From Shewanella metallivivens (GTDB taxonomy: Bacteria > Pseudomonadota > Gammaproteobacteria > Enterobacterales > Shewanellaceae), in assembly GCF_028750675.1 (NCBI RefSeq), contig NZ_JAQQPZ010000013.1, positions 959,753 through 1,023,752 of the forward strand: a stretch of 64,000 nt of DNA, given 5' to 3'. A model generated the notes under the pieces. That model searched no databases and was not told the origin of the DNA. It saw nothing but the letters and a program-made list of their open reading frames with translations. A program made the position numbers and the translations under genes. This document shows, piece by piece, positions 35,424 through 44,854 of the stretch; position 1 is the first letter of the stretch; the number at the start of each line of letters is the position of its first letter.

Positions 35424-37466
35424 ATGTACCGCTTACTTCTCATCCTCTTAAGTGTGGGAACACTTATCTCTTGCGCTTCTACATCGACTAAACCAATCCC
35501 AGCCATAAGCCCGCTAGAGCTTCAGCGTGGTAATGAACAACTGCGTTTAGCTGAGTCATACTACAATGATAACCAGCCTGAAAAAGCATTAGCGCTTTAC
35601 CAACAACTGGCTAAGCAAGGTCACCCAAGAGCTCAGGGCGAACTGGGATTGATTTACGATTTGGGCGCGTTAGGTGTTAAAGAAGATAATGCACTTGCGC
35701 TATTTTGGTATAAAGAAGCGGCGAAACAGAATGACCCACAATCTTTTGTTAATTTAGCGTCTTTTTACCGTGAAGGTGAGTTTGTTGATAAAAATCTCGA
35801 TACCGCAGTGTCATATTACCAACAAGCAATTAATCAACAGTTTGCAATGGCAAGTTGTGAGTTAGGATTTCTTTATTTAGACGAAGCTGAGTATCAAGAT
35901 CTTGATAAAGCAAAGCATCATTTTCAAATGGGCGCAGATGCAGAGCTGGTAGATTGTTATTTGGGTTTGGCTTATCTCTACCACTTTGAAATCAAGGATA
36001 TGCCACAAGCTTTCAAATGGTATAAATTAGCTGCCGATAATGACTCAGCAACAGCTCAATATGACCTTGCATTGATGTATTTTAATGGTACTGGAGTAGA
36101 TAAAAACCCTAAGCTTGGCCACGAATATTTGGCCATTGCAGTTGAGCAAGATTATCCACTGGCTGTGGGATATTTGGCTCAAATATATGATTTTGGTTGG
36201 GGTGTTGCTGAAAATAAATTAGCGGCTGTTGAGCTTTACCATAAAGCGGCAGAGTTGGGTGATGCTGACTCTCAAGTCAATTTAGGCTTACTGTATGAAG
36301 AAGGTGAGCTGGTTCCTGAAGATATTAATACCGCGTTGCAACTTTATACTTTGGCAGCCGATCAAGGTCATCCCATTGCGCTCAATAATATTGCTGCTAT
36401 TTATTTACGCGGTGACAAAGTCGAGCGAGATTTAAAAATTGCACTGCCATTGTTTTACCAAGCTGCGGCAATGGGTAACCCCAATGCATTAACCAATTTA
36501 GGTACCATGTCGCGCCTTGGCAATGGTGTTGAACAAGACGAAAAACAAGGGTTTTTATACTACAAACAAGCCGCCGATTTAGGTTTTACGCCTGCGTATT
36601 TTCAATTAGGTCAAAGTTATCACCTTGGGGTTGGCACAGAAAAAAACGATGAATTAGCCTTACCTTACTTGTTAGAGTCTACTGAATACGATGAAAGTGC
36701 GGCTTTTTATATCGGCATCATTTACTCAAAAAGCCCTTCTGTTACGCCTGATTTTGATAAGGCTATTTCATATTTTGAAAAGGCGTATGAGTTAGGCCGT
36801 CAAGATGCAGCCTCGTACTTAGGCTGGATTTATGAAACAAAAAGCCCAGCGCATCATGATATTAAAAAAGCCGTTTATTGGTATCAACAAGGCCTTTCAA
36901 ACTCATATTCTTGCTTGAGGTTGGCTCGATTATATTTACAAGGTAAAGGCGTGCCCCAAAATATCGATAAGGGGTTAGCGCTGTATCATGAGTACGCCAA
37001 AATAAAAAAATTCGATATTGATGAGCTTCTTGGCAACTTATATTTTTTTGGTGAAGTTGTCGAACAAGATTATCAAAAAGCCCTTTTTCACTATGAGAAG
37101 GCCGTCGCCAATAATCAAAGTCAAGCCGCCAATAACTTGGGCGAAATGTACCGTTTAGGCCACGGTGTGACTCAAGATATTCACCACGCGATTTCACTTT
37201 ATGAGGCCTCTACTGAGTGGGGGGGCGTGGTATCCATGGCAAATTTAGGTGAAATTTATTTAAACGCTGAAGGTGTTGCAGTTGATCGTGATCTTGGTAT
37301 GAGTTGGTTAACTAAAGCGGCAGAGCGAGGGCAAAATGATGCTCAATATCTTTTGGGGCAAGCTTTAATTGCCGACCAACAACAAGCTTTAGGTACAAGG
37401 TGGATTAAAAAAAGCGCAGAAGCGGGCAATAAAAAAGCCATACAATACCTAACTGAACATCAATAA
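35424..37466 (+). CDS. SEL1-repeat (HcpA-like) lipoprotein
   Basis: A 680-residue protein built from about 17 SEL1-type tetratricopeptide-like repeats (units such as ALALYQQLAKQGHPRAQGELGLIYDLG and KAAELGDADSQVNLGLLYEEG). The signal ends in a lipobox-like LISC, so it is likely lipidated in the envelope. Such solenoids scaffold protein complexes, for example in signalling or polysaccharide export. It is followed closely by a SHOCT protein on the same strand. Confidence 0.88.
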   Translation: MYRLLLILLSVGTLISCASTSTKPIPAISPLELQRGNEQLRLAESYYNDNQPEKALALYQQLAKQGHPRAQGELGLIYDLGALGVKEDNALALFWYKEAAKQNDPQSFVNLASFYREGEFVDKNLDTAVSYYQQAINQQFAMASCELGFLYLDEAEYQDLDKAKHHFQMGADAELVDCYLGLAYLYHFEIKDMPQAFKWYKLAADNDSATAQYDLALMYFNGTGVDKNPKLGHEYLAIAVEQDYPLAVGYLAQIYDFGWGVAENKLAAVELYHKAAELGDADSQVNLGLLYEEGELVPEDINTALQLYTLAADQGHPIALNNIAAIYLRGDKVERDLKIALPLFYQAAAMGNPNALTNLGTMSRLGNGVEQDEKQGFLYYKQAADLGFTPAYFQLGQSYHLGVGTEKNDELALPYLLESTEYDESAAFYIGIIYSKSPSVTPDFDKAISYFEKAYELGRQDAASYLGWIYETKSPAHHDIKKAVYWYQQGLSNSYSCLRLARLYLQGKGVPQNIDKGLALYHEYAKIKKFDIDELLGNLYFFGEVVEQDYQKALFHYEKAVANNQSQAANNLGEMYRLGHGVTQDIHHAISLYEASTEWGGVVSMANLGEIYLNAEGVAVDRDLGMSWLTKAAERGQNDAQYLLGQALIADQQQALGTRWIKKSAEAGNKKAIQYLTEHQ

Positions 37467-37497
37467 ATACAAATTGACCATTTAATTGGAGTGTTAA

Positions 37498-37905
37498 ATG
37501 AGATTGCGCGGAACGTCAAAAACCAAAGCGTCTAAGTACAATTCGACTGTTGGCTTGTTTATTAGCATTGGTATGTTGCTTGTTGTGTTTATGGCATTTG
37601 ATTTCTCTGAGATGCATGGTGCGGGTAAAGTGTTTATGGTTTTTTGGGTGGGTGGTGTTTGTGCTCAAGTTTATCAATCTTACCGAAACTCTATATTTTC
37701 AAATAAAAGTCTGCATCATGAAGAGACGGATCATGATTTACAGCTCGAAGATGTTCAGCATCGTCCGTCTGTAAACGTTAAAAAAGGTAACGATTACGCT
37801 GTAAGGTTACGAGATTTGGAGCAACTATATCTTGATGGTTTACTGACCACCGCAGAGTATGAGGCTAAAAGAAAAGATATTTTGGACGAAGATTGGGGCC
37901 GTTAA
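37498..37905 (+). CDS. Small membrane protein with SHOCT domain
   Basis: A 135-residue protein with two membrane helices (residues 17-35 and 42-58) and a C-terminal SHOCT motif (RLRDLEQLYLDGLLTTAEYEAKRKDIL). SHOCT segments are short oligomerisation or interaction modules at the ends of membrane proteins. GGAG lies eight bases before the ATG. Function unknown; 31 bases behind the SEL1 gene, so co-transcribed. Confidence 0.8.
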   Translation: MRLRGTSKTKASKYNSTVGLFISIGMLLVVFMAFDFSEMHGAGKVFMVFWVGGVCAQVYQSYRNSIFSNKSLHHEETDHDLQLEDVQHRPSVNVKKGNDYAVRLRDLEQLYLDGLLTTAEYEAKRKDILDEDWGR

Positions 37906-37989
37906 TTTATACTCAGTATCGGCTGATTAATGTTGAGTCAACTGGAGCCTAGCATAGGTTTTGCTTTAGTTAAGGTGATGGAGATAGGC

Positions 37990-38310
37990 GTGAGAGTGTT
38001 GAATATTTTTTTTAGTGGTGTGTTCATACTGATGTCATCGTCTGTAATAGCGTTTGAATCACCTGTCCGCGATATCAGTGAGATTATTTCGAAAGAAGAG
38101 TTTTTGTCTTATTACAATGTGGCTGATTTTATTGAGCACTCGCCTAAAGTGACTGAGTTTGTGGCGCCTGAAGCTGATGATATAAAACAATATGGCAGTG
38201 ATGTGATGAAGACGCTAACAGGATCTGATTGTGATCGAGACGGTAAAATGGACAGCAACTCAGAATGTAATGCAGTGTTTTATAAATTGTGGATGAAGTA
38301 CCAACGCTAG
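37990..38310 (+). CDS. Small secreted protein, unknown function
   Basis: About 106 residues from the GTG at 37990, with a signal peptide (VLNIFFSGVFILMSSSVIAF) and a soluble part containing DCDRDGKMDSNSECN, a calcium-loop-like Asp/Asn cluster flanked by two cysteines. GGAG precedes the GTG by six bases; an ATG at 37978 and a longer frame from 37930 are less convincing. No family recognised. Confidence 0.6.
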   Translation: MRVLNIFFSGVFILMSSSVIAFESPVRDISEIISKEEFLSYYNVADFIEHSPKVTEFVAPEADDIKQYGSDVMKTLTGSDCDRDGKMDSNSECNAVFYKLWMKYQR

Positions 38311-38324
38311 TGTTCGCTATATCA

Positions 38325-39089
38325 CTACTCCACAGGAGTTAATAAATCATTTTGCATGGCTTGTACATCAAATTGCGCTAAGCCCTGATTGACAATGTCG
38401 CACCACTTTTTACCTTCCTGAGTATTATTAAACGTGACGTGCAAGGTTTTATCTTGCACGATTTTTGGGTTCACTTGTAATAATGGGGCGACCTTAGCAA
38501 TTTGTGGATCAGACTTTAGATATTCGAACACGTTAACGTCCATAATGATCGTATCGATTCGGCCTGCGGCCAGCTTTAAAATATTTTGTTTTTCATCAAT
38601 ACCTGTCTCAAATTTTTGGCTACCATTGGCAATCATTTCGTCTATTTCAACGGTATTGATATAACCCTTCAGTACCCCTAATTCATATTGATTTAAATCA
38701 CTGACCTTGTCCCAAATAATCGGATTACTCTTACGCTCTATCAGTACGAGAGGGCTGGCACCTATGGGGTCTGAAAACAATAACTCGCTAGAGGGATTAT
38801 AGTAAGTGGGGTAATAACCTACGACTTGGCCTGTTTTTACTGTTCGGGAGGCTCGGTTCCAGGGCAAAACACCTATCGCGAGCGTGTGACCTTGATAACT
38901 CAATGCTTGAGTAATGACTTGACTGTTGATGCCATGCTGGGGGAGAGTGCTGCCAGTAAAAGGAGGCCATTCTATGGTGGAAAGCTCGAGCGTATCGGCG
39001 TTTATTCCTGCAGGTATACACATTGCCACCATAAAGCACACGCACAGTGTTCGTATTTTTTTCGGTAACGCATCCATCATTCTTATCAT
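38325..39089 (-). CDS. Periplasmic solute-binding protein (SBP_bac_3-like)
   Basis: A 254-residue exported protein: signal peptide (CVCFMVAMCIPAGINA), then the type-II periplasmic binding fold (LELSTIEWPPFTG, LPWNRASRTVKTGQ, DLNQYELGVLKGYIN, LKLAAGRIDTIIMD). No ABC transporter genes adjoin, which is common for stand-alone Alteromonadales members. The ligand is unknown. Several in-frame ATGs (39089, 39080, 39077) are possible starts; I chose the first. Confidence 0.78.
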   Translation of the reverse strand: MIRMMDALPKKIRTLCVCFMVAMCIPAGINADTLELSTIEWPPFTGSTLPQHGINSQVITQALSYQGHTLAIGVLPWNRASRTVKTGQVVGYYPTYYNPSSELLFSDPIGASPLVLIERKSNPIIWDKVSDLNQYELGVLKGYINTVEIDEMIANGSQKFETGIDEKQNILKLAAGRIDTIIMDVNVFEYLKSDPQIAKVAPLLQVNPKIVQDKTLHVTFNNTQEGKKWCDIVNQGLAQFDVQAMQNDLLTPVE

Positions 39090-39739
39090 CAATCCTTAGT
39101 CAGCTCATTTGCAGTACATCTTAGGGCCTGTTGATCTTTCAAAGTTGTTTTGCAGCGAATTGTTATCCATTACTCACATTTACAACTGCACGGCAGAGAC
39201 TTTGAAGTGTCGTTATTCTACATAAAAAGTCGACAACGCAGTAAAAATGACTAACAAACGCTGCTAGAAGGGATCGGTTAAGAACGTGTTAACTCGAACA
39301 ACATTCAACCAGCAAAGATCAACAAACCTCAGTATAGGCATAAATCTACCTCAGTTTGCATTCTTTATACGGAGTGATCAACGGTTTAATCCAATGGCTA
39401 TTTTGACTTTTTAAAATAACACCAGCTTAAATAAAATAGTTGGAGTAAAAGCTTAAAACAGGTTTTTAAATCCCTCACCAGTTGACCATTACCTATAGCT
39501 GCCTACAGATAAAAGCGCTCGCCTATGCTGGTTTTATATCCTTTAGTTAATTCAAACAACGGGCGGTTTTGTTGGCCTGAAACAAGGTTTTCTTACTTCC
39601 TATAAAGACTTGCAATGTTTTTTATCTGCTCTATGTTGAGTGCGGAGTTGTAAAAAAATGCATGGATGCGTTAACAAAAATATAAATAATCGCTAACAGT
39701 AAACTTGATGCTGTTGCAGATAAAAAAAGAGGACAACCC
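39090..39739. other. Intergenic region without a supported gene
   Basis: About 650 AT-rich bases between divergent genes. I see no convincing small gene, repeat or named operator; GAGGA before 39740 is the lipase ribosome site. Confidence 0.45.
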
Positions 39740-40789
39740 ATGAAAAAATCGATGTTGTTGCTGTTGGCTGGTTTATTCAGTTGTGCAGCACAAGCGGCAG
39801 TGAGTGGCTATCCAGTCGTATTGGTGCATGGCTTTCAGCCGGATAACTTACAAAGCAAACCTACTGGGGCACAGGTGAGCAATAATGGTGCTGATTATTG
39901 GGCACAATACTGGCGCGATAGAGCTGACGAACGTATCGACTGGCCATCACAAGAACGGGTCGCCGATAAGATCACTAGCCAATATGTTTGGCCAAAACTG
40001 CAACAAATGTCGCGTGACGGCACCTGTGCTAATGGCTGTGTATTTGTGAGCCATTCAACGGGTGACTTGGTGACTCGATATATTATCGATAACCAAGCAT
40101 TATGGTTACAAAATGCAGGCTTACAGCCGCTTAATATTGTGGCAACGTTCGACTTTGCAGGTGCTGGCGGTGGTGTTGAGCTAGCTGACTTAGCGGTCAA
40201 TGTAGCTAATGGTTCTGGTTTAATTAACTCGACGGTCAAACTCGCGGTGTCGTTATGGCTTGGCGCTACACCAACATCATCTAACATTGGGGTGTTAAAT
40301 GATTTACGGGTAAATACCGCGCGTCAATTGGCATCGTTTCCTGATAGCCGAGTACCACGCTTACGCTTTGCTGGCGCAGGTTCTGACTTTTTAGGCACGA
40401 CAGGGGCTTTTTTACCGGGAGAAGATGACGGTGTTGTTGCAAGTCACTCAAGCTGTGGTGCAGCCTCTGCCAGCAGTTATAACAGTTGTTCGCGCAGTGT
40501 TGCATTTGATGGCAAGTTAACCTCGGTTAGTGGTCCAAGTGCATTTATGCCTTACCATTATCCGATGTTGATGAGTGAAGGCTACAGCCACAATGACACC
40601 ATTGGCAGCAGTGCTAAAGATGAAGTGACTACCGCTAATAATAGCTCGGCTTACTTAAATGGTGACAACATAAAGTTTACAACCTATGACGAAAAACGTG
40701 GCTGGTGGATCTTCAGCTCGCGTTATAGAGTGGTGAGTAACTCTAGTCGAACCAGCATGTCGTCATTGGTTTACCAGACTGCAAATTAG
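39740..40789 (+). CDS. Secreted lipase (alpha/beta hydrolase)
   Basis: A 349-residue protein with a signal peptide (residues 1-19) and lipase elements: oxyanion strand PVVLVHGFQPDN, nucleophile elbow VFVSHSTGDLVTRY (Ser near residue 105), and late Asp/His candidates (PGEDDGVVASHSSC, MPYHYPML). The nucleophile reads S-H-S-T-G, so the first Gly of GxSxG is Ser. Four or more cysteines may form disulfides. Likely triacylglycerol or ester hydrolysis outside the cell; the next gene may be a partner. Confidence 0.82.
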   Translation: MKKSMLLLLAGLFSCAAQAAVSGYPVVLVHGFQPDNLQSKPTGAQVSNNGADYWAQYWRDRADERIDWPSQERVADKITSQYVWPKLQQMSRDGTCANGCVFVSHSTGDLVTRYIIDNQALWLQNAGLQPLNIVATFDFAGAGGGVELADLAVNVANGSGLINSTVKLAVSLWLGATPTSSNIGVLNDLRVNTARQLASFPDSRVPRLRFAGAGSDFLGTTGAFLPGEDDGVVASHSSCGAASASSYNSCSRSVAFDGKLTSVSGPSAFMPYHYPMLMSEGYSHNDTIGSSAKDEVTTANNSSAYLNGDNIKFTTYDEKRGWWIFSSRYRVVSNSSRTSMSSLVYQTAN

Positions 40790-40816
40790 TCCTAACTCAA
40801 TGCGGATTTAGCTATT

Positions 40817-41869
40817 ATGAAGCATAAAAAAATTATCAGTATTGTTGCCCTGCTTGGTGGATGTGCAGGATATTGGTATCTCTTGTCTGAGCCGGCTCCC
40901 ACGCTGGCTCAGGCAGTTGTTCCAAACCAACAAACTCAAGTCGCGACTCATCAATCCAGTGTGGTAAAGCCGATGAAGCCTAAGCAAGCTACTGTAAAAG
41001 AAACCGTACCTGAGACAGTGAGCGAGCGCTTTTCAATGCTCGCTAAAGCTTATGCTCAAGAGCTTTCTTTGCCCGCATATTCGGTGCCGCTTGGGGTAGA
41101 GGATGTTCATTTGTTGAACCCTAATCGTTATGTGCCACAGCCAGTGATGCTAGAGGGCGGCGCAAGTGCGAGTATTGTTATGCCTAAATATCGCTTTAGC
41201 TTTCCTGAACCAGTCACGGTGACGTTAGAGGTTAGTGGACTAACGGTTAGTGGTGTTAGCGCCTCGATTAATAGTGAAACCGATGCCAGTCAGGAGTTGG
41301 TTGAAGGTGAGATGTTAGGGCAAAACGGGCGCTGGACAGTGCAACTCGATGCCACAGAAGAATGGGATGGCCCGATGTCGGTCAATGTTACCTTTAGCGC
41401 TAAAGGTAAAAAGCAGACCTTAACGACGGGCATTGAATATAGCTACCCAACAGCGACGATTACCGGTGTCGGTGAGGTGCGGGCTGAGGGGAGTGATATG
41501 TTAATTCCTCTAAAGCTAACGGTCGAAAAAGCCGGTTATTATCGTGTAAGAGCCAATTTATATACTACAAATCAGCAGCCTGTGGCACTGTTAACCGCCT
41601 CTGAAAAGTTGTCTGATGGTGAGGTTGAAATGGAGCTCAAGGCCTACAAAGGTGTTCTGCCTAAACAAGATGGAGAGTTTACTTTAGGGAGTTTTGTGTT
41701 GGAGCGCCGTCCCGCTATACCTGGCGAGTTAACGCGTTATGGTCGCAGTAACGAGGCTAGCTATGAGTTAGGGGGATTTGCAGTTGATCAATTATCTGAC
41801 GAGACTTGGCAGCCTGACGAACAAGAGATGCAGCGTTTAGAGTTTTTGCAAAAAATGGCCAATGAATAA
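40817..41869 (+). CDS. Secreted protein encoded with the lipase, unknown function
   Basis: A 350-residue protein with an N-terminal membrane or signal segment (residues 5-22), a Gln/Pro/Lys-rich linker and a beta-rich body (VHLLNPNRYVPQPVMLEGGASASIVMPKYRFSFPEPV). It resembles DUF4785-type proteins, a tentative call. It starts 27 bases after the lipase stop. It could be a membrane-anchored chaperone or partner for the lipase, by position only. Confidence 0.6.
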   Translation: MKHKKIISIVALLGGCAGYWYLLSEPAPTLAQAVVPNQQTQVATHQSSVVKPMKPKQATVKETVPETVSERFSMLAKAYAQELSLPAYSVPLGVEDVHLLNPNRYVPQPVMLEGGASASIVMPKYRFSFPEPVTVTLEVSGLTVSGVSASINSETDASQELVEGEMLGQNGRWTVQLDATEEWDGPMSVNVTFSAKGKKQTLTTGIEYSYPTATITGVGEVRAEGSDMLIPLKLTVEKAGYYRVRANLYTTNQQPVALLTASEKLSDGEVEMELKAYKGVLPKQDGEFTLGSFVLERRPAIPGELTRYGRSNEASYELGGFAVDQLSDETWQPDEQEMQRLEFLQKMANE

Positions 41870-42088
41870 GTGTTATCAAACTGGCTGGGTTAATATCAGC
41901 TAACCTTGCAAAAACACCCAGCGAAAAATCATATTTTGGCAGGTGCAGTTCTCTTTTGTGTAAATGCCATTTTTTATCTTCTTTTTCATGGGATTGGTGT
42001 GTACATTTTTTAAACAGGTTTATACTCAATTTACCGTCAAATTAATTGATTTACCAACAAGAGTTTATGACGGAAATTGGGAGGCTAC

Positions 42089-42472
42089 ATGTTTTTAGAT
42101 TACTTTGCGCTTGGTGTGTTGTTTTTTGTCATTATATTTATTTTTTACGGCATCATTGCCATCCACGATATTCCCTATGAGATTGCCAAAAAACGCAATC
42201 ACCCCCAACAAGATGCCTTGCATATTGCTGGTTGGGTTAGTTTGTTTACCTTGCATGCCATTTGGCCATTTTTATGGATATGGGCCACCTTATATCGTGA
42301 AGATAGAGGTTGGGGGTTTAGTGATTCTCGCAAACGTGAATTAATACTAGAAGGAGAGGTTAAAGAGTTAATTCAGCATGTGAGCGCGTTAAACGAACGC
42401 TTAACAGCGTTAGAGCAACCCGTCGCAGTGGGCAAACCGCCCCAATCAGACGATAAACCACAAGAGGCATAA
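42089..42472 (+). CDS. yibI: DUF3302 inner-membrane protein, YibI-like
   Basis: A 127-residue protein with two membrane helices (residues 5-28 and 47-68; HDIPYEIAKKRNHPQQDALHIAGWVSLFTLH between them) and a helical tail. This is the DUF3302/YibI pattern, and as in E. coli it directly precedes a yibH-type HlyD gene (two bases gap). GGGAGG lies four to five bases before the ATG at 42089. The pair may form an envelope transport or stress module; exact role unknown. Confidence 0.85.
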   Translation: MFLDYFALGVLFFVIIFIFYGIIAIHDIPYEIAKKRNHPQQDALHIAGWVSLFTLHAIWPFLWIWATLYREDRGWGFSDSRKRELILEGEVKELIQHVSALNERLTALEQPVAVGKPPQSDDKPQEA

Positions 42473-42474
42473 TC

Positions 42475-43620
42475 ATGGACTTATTACTCATACTGACTTA
42501 TGCCGCCATTTGTATCGCGATTTTTAAATTCTTTAAGATCCCATTAACTAAATGGACCGTGCCGACAGCCATTCTTGGCGGTATCGTATTAATCGGTACT
42601 TTATTAATGTTGATGAATTATAACCACCCCTACACCCGTTATGCCCGAGAATACTTTGTCACTATCCCTATTGTGCCTGCCGTTAAAGGATTAGTGACAG
42701 AGGTGAATGTAAAAGCTAATTCGCCGATTAAAAAGGGCGATGTGCTGTTCAAAATTGACCCCACACCTTATCTTGCGGTGGTAAAACAAAAACAGGCTGC
42801 GTTAAAAGAGGCTGAGCTACAAGTGCCGCAACTTGAAGCCGCATTTAACATTGCGACAGCAAAAGTAGAGCAGGCCACAGCAGATAAAAACCGCACAGAG
42901 TCAGCATATAAACGTTATGAAGAGGGCCATAAAAAGGGTGGGCGTAACTCGCCTTTTACTGAATTAGAGCTCGATAACCGTCGGCAATTGTTTGTTTCTG
43001 CATCTGCACAGCTTAATGCGGCAAGCGCAGAAGCCTTACGTACTCGTTTAGCTTATGAGTCTAACCTTGATGGCGTAAATACTAAGGTTGCCGGGCTTCA
43101 AGCTGATTTAGCAAAAGCTGAGTATGACTTAGCTCAAACCGTAGTGAGAGCGCCGTCTGATGGGGTTGTGACACAACTTGCACTCCGCGAAGGTGCCATG
43201 GCTGTGCCGTTACCCTTACGTCCTGCGTTGACTTTTATCCCAGCAGAAACCCGTTATTTTGCTGGTGCTTTTTGGCAAAACTCACTATTAAGGCTAAAAG
43301 AAGGTGATGAGGCTGAAGTGATTATAGATGCAATGCCAGGGCGAGTGTTTAAGGGCAAAGTGTCTAAAATTTTACCTGCAATGGCTGAAGGTGAGTTGCA
43401 ATTTAGTGGCAATTTACAATCGTCTAATATGTTGTTTCAGCGGGGGCGAGTCTTAGTGTTAATTGAGATAGAAGATGATGCTTTAAGAGAGTCGTTGCCT
43501 GCTGGTGTTGCTGGGCAGGTGGCCGTATATACCGATCACTTTAGCCATGTAGCGGTTATGCGTAAAGTCTTGTTAAGAATGCAAGGCTGGTTAAATTACC
43601 TGTTTGGCGAAGGCCATTAA
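42475..43620 (+). CDS. yibH: HlyD-family secretion protein, YibH-like
   Basis: A 381-residue membrane-fusion protein: two N-terminal helices (residues 5-17 and 28-46), lipoyl half (VPAVKGLVTEVNVKANSPIKKGDVLFKIDPTPY), a coiled-coil hairpin (~100-215), second lipoyl half (TVVRAPSDGVVTQLALREG) and beta-barrel region. It probably works with an outer-membrane or inner-membrane partner to export small molecules. It is coupled to yibI. Confidence 0.88.
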   Translation: MDLLLILTYAAICIAIFKFFKIPLTKWTVPTAILGGIVLIGTLLMLMNYNHPYTRYAREYFVTIPIVPAVKGLVTEVNVKANSPIKKGDVLFKIDPTPYLAVVKQKQAALKEAELQVPQLEAAFNIATAKVEQATADKNRTESAYKRYEEGHKKGGRNSPFTELELDNRRQLFVSASAQLNAASAEALRTRLAYESNLDGVNTKVAGLQADLAKAEYDLAQTVVRAPSDGVVTQLALREGAMAVPLPLRPALTFIPAETRYFAGAFWQNSLLRLKEGDEAEVIIDAMPGRVFKGKVSKILPAMAEGELQFSGNLQSSNMLFQRGRVLVLIEIEDDALRESLPAGVAGQVAVYTDHFSHVAVMRKVLLRMQGWLNYLFGEGH

Positions 43621-43656
43621 TGCGTATAAAAATACATTTTGCGTTAATCTGTATCT

Positions 43657-44580
43657 TTATAGCACTTTATTGCGGCCGCCATGCTTGGCGCTATATAACG
43701 CTTTATCTGCACGACAAAACAGCTCGTTCATTGAGGTGTCACCCTCAGTGAGTGAGCTACATCCAATCGACACAGTAATCTTAATTCCCGTGCTGGTTTG
43801 CGACACATAAAATGGATGCTGAGCAATTTTAGCTCGAATACGCTCGGCAATCAGCTTAGCCTCGTCTTGAGCTGTCATTGGTAAAATGGCGGTAAATTCT
43901 TCTCCCCCAATCCTTGATAACGAGTCTGATTGGCGCAATAATTTATTACAGGTTTGGGCAAATTCTTTGAGTATCTGGTCTCCGCCTATATGGCCGTAGC
44001 TGTCATTAATTGCTTTAAAATAATCTATGTCGATCACCAGCAGAGAGAGTGGTTGATTAAACCGAATGGCACGGGCGCATTCTTGTTTAGCTATTTGATT
44101 GTAAGCTCGGCGGTTGTGTACGCCGGTGAGTTGATCGGTATTGACGAGGTTTTCAATATGTTGATGGGCTTCTTCTAAGGCTTTTTGGGCATTTTTTAAT
44201 TGGGTAATATCAACACCCATAATGACGGTATTACCACTGTCGAGATTAATTCTGGTCATTTTAAACCAGCGGCCATCTGTTAAGTCGGTTTCATATTGAT
44301 TAAGCGCTTTGTCTGCATGCAGCTGATGCAGATTTGCAAGCCATTGCTCAAAATTGTCGGTGTTGATAATAACGCCTTGTTTGGTTTCCCAAGCGTTGCG
44401 TAATAAATCGGCCGACTTTTTGCCCGTTGCATTCTGTACAGTAGTACCAAATATGCTGGCAAAATGTTGATTGCAATATATTACTTCCTTGTCACTGTTG
44501 ATTATCCCTAAGCAGTTGGGCGTAATTTCTATTGCTTCTAGAAAAATAGCTTCCAAATTAGCAGGTATACTTTTGGGCAT
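43657..44580 (-). CDS. PAS-GGDEF diguanylate cyclase
   Basis: A 307-residue cytoplasmic protein: PAS domain (residues ~10-125, CLGIINSDKEVIYCNQHFASIFG), a linker helix and a GGDEF domain (~150-307). The active motif is GGEEF near residue 222 and an inhibitory RxxD (RQSD) sits five residues before it, so it should make cyclic-di-GMP with product feedback. The signal sensed by PAS is unknown. It converges on yibH. Confidence 0.92.
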   Translation of the reverse strand: MPKSIPANLEAIFLEAIEITPNCLGIINSDKEVIYCNQHFASIFGTTVQNATGKKSADLLRNAWETKQGVIINTDNFEQWLANLHQLHADKALNQYETDLTDGRWFKMTRINLDSGNTVIMGVDITQLKNAQKALEEAHQHIENLVNTDQLTGVHNRRAYNQIAKQECARAIRFNQPLSLLVIDIDYFKAINDSYGHIGGDQILKEFAQTCNKLLRQSDSLSRIGGEEFTAILPMTAQDEAKLIAERIRAKIAQHPFYVSQTSTGIKITVSIGCSSLTEGDTSMNELFCRADKALYSAKHGGRNKVL

Positions 44581-44787
44581 AGAATACTCAAGGATATGAA
44601 GATGTATATTGACAATTATAAGTCAAATTGTTCACTTTTTGTTAACAACTAGTAGGTTGGTATAGTATTACTTTTCACAGAGCATTGTTTACGACTGTTT
44701 TTATTCACTTTTTAAAGGACATGATATGAATAAATTAATTGTCATGTCAGTCTTTAGGATGATGCAGGGTGTCGTTTGGGGTATAAA

Positions 44788-44824
44788 AAAGCCCGACTAC
44801 TATGACAATAGTCGGGCTTGTTAA
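44788..44824 (-). terminator. Intrinsic terminator of iorAB
   Basis: Stem AAGCCCGACTA / TAGTCGGGCTT (44789-44819) followed on the minus strand by T6, 30 bases past the iorB stop. Confidence 0.85.
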
Positions 44825-44854
44825 GTTATTAATTAAACTTACTTGGCATATTAA

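Noticed and set aside
44727..44826. 32-codon ORF with AAAGGA upstream (MNKLIVMSVFRMMQ...)
   Set aside because: It runs through the iorAB terminator hairpin and ends in it; the product looks like chance.
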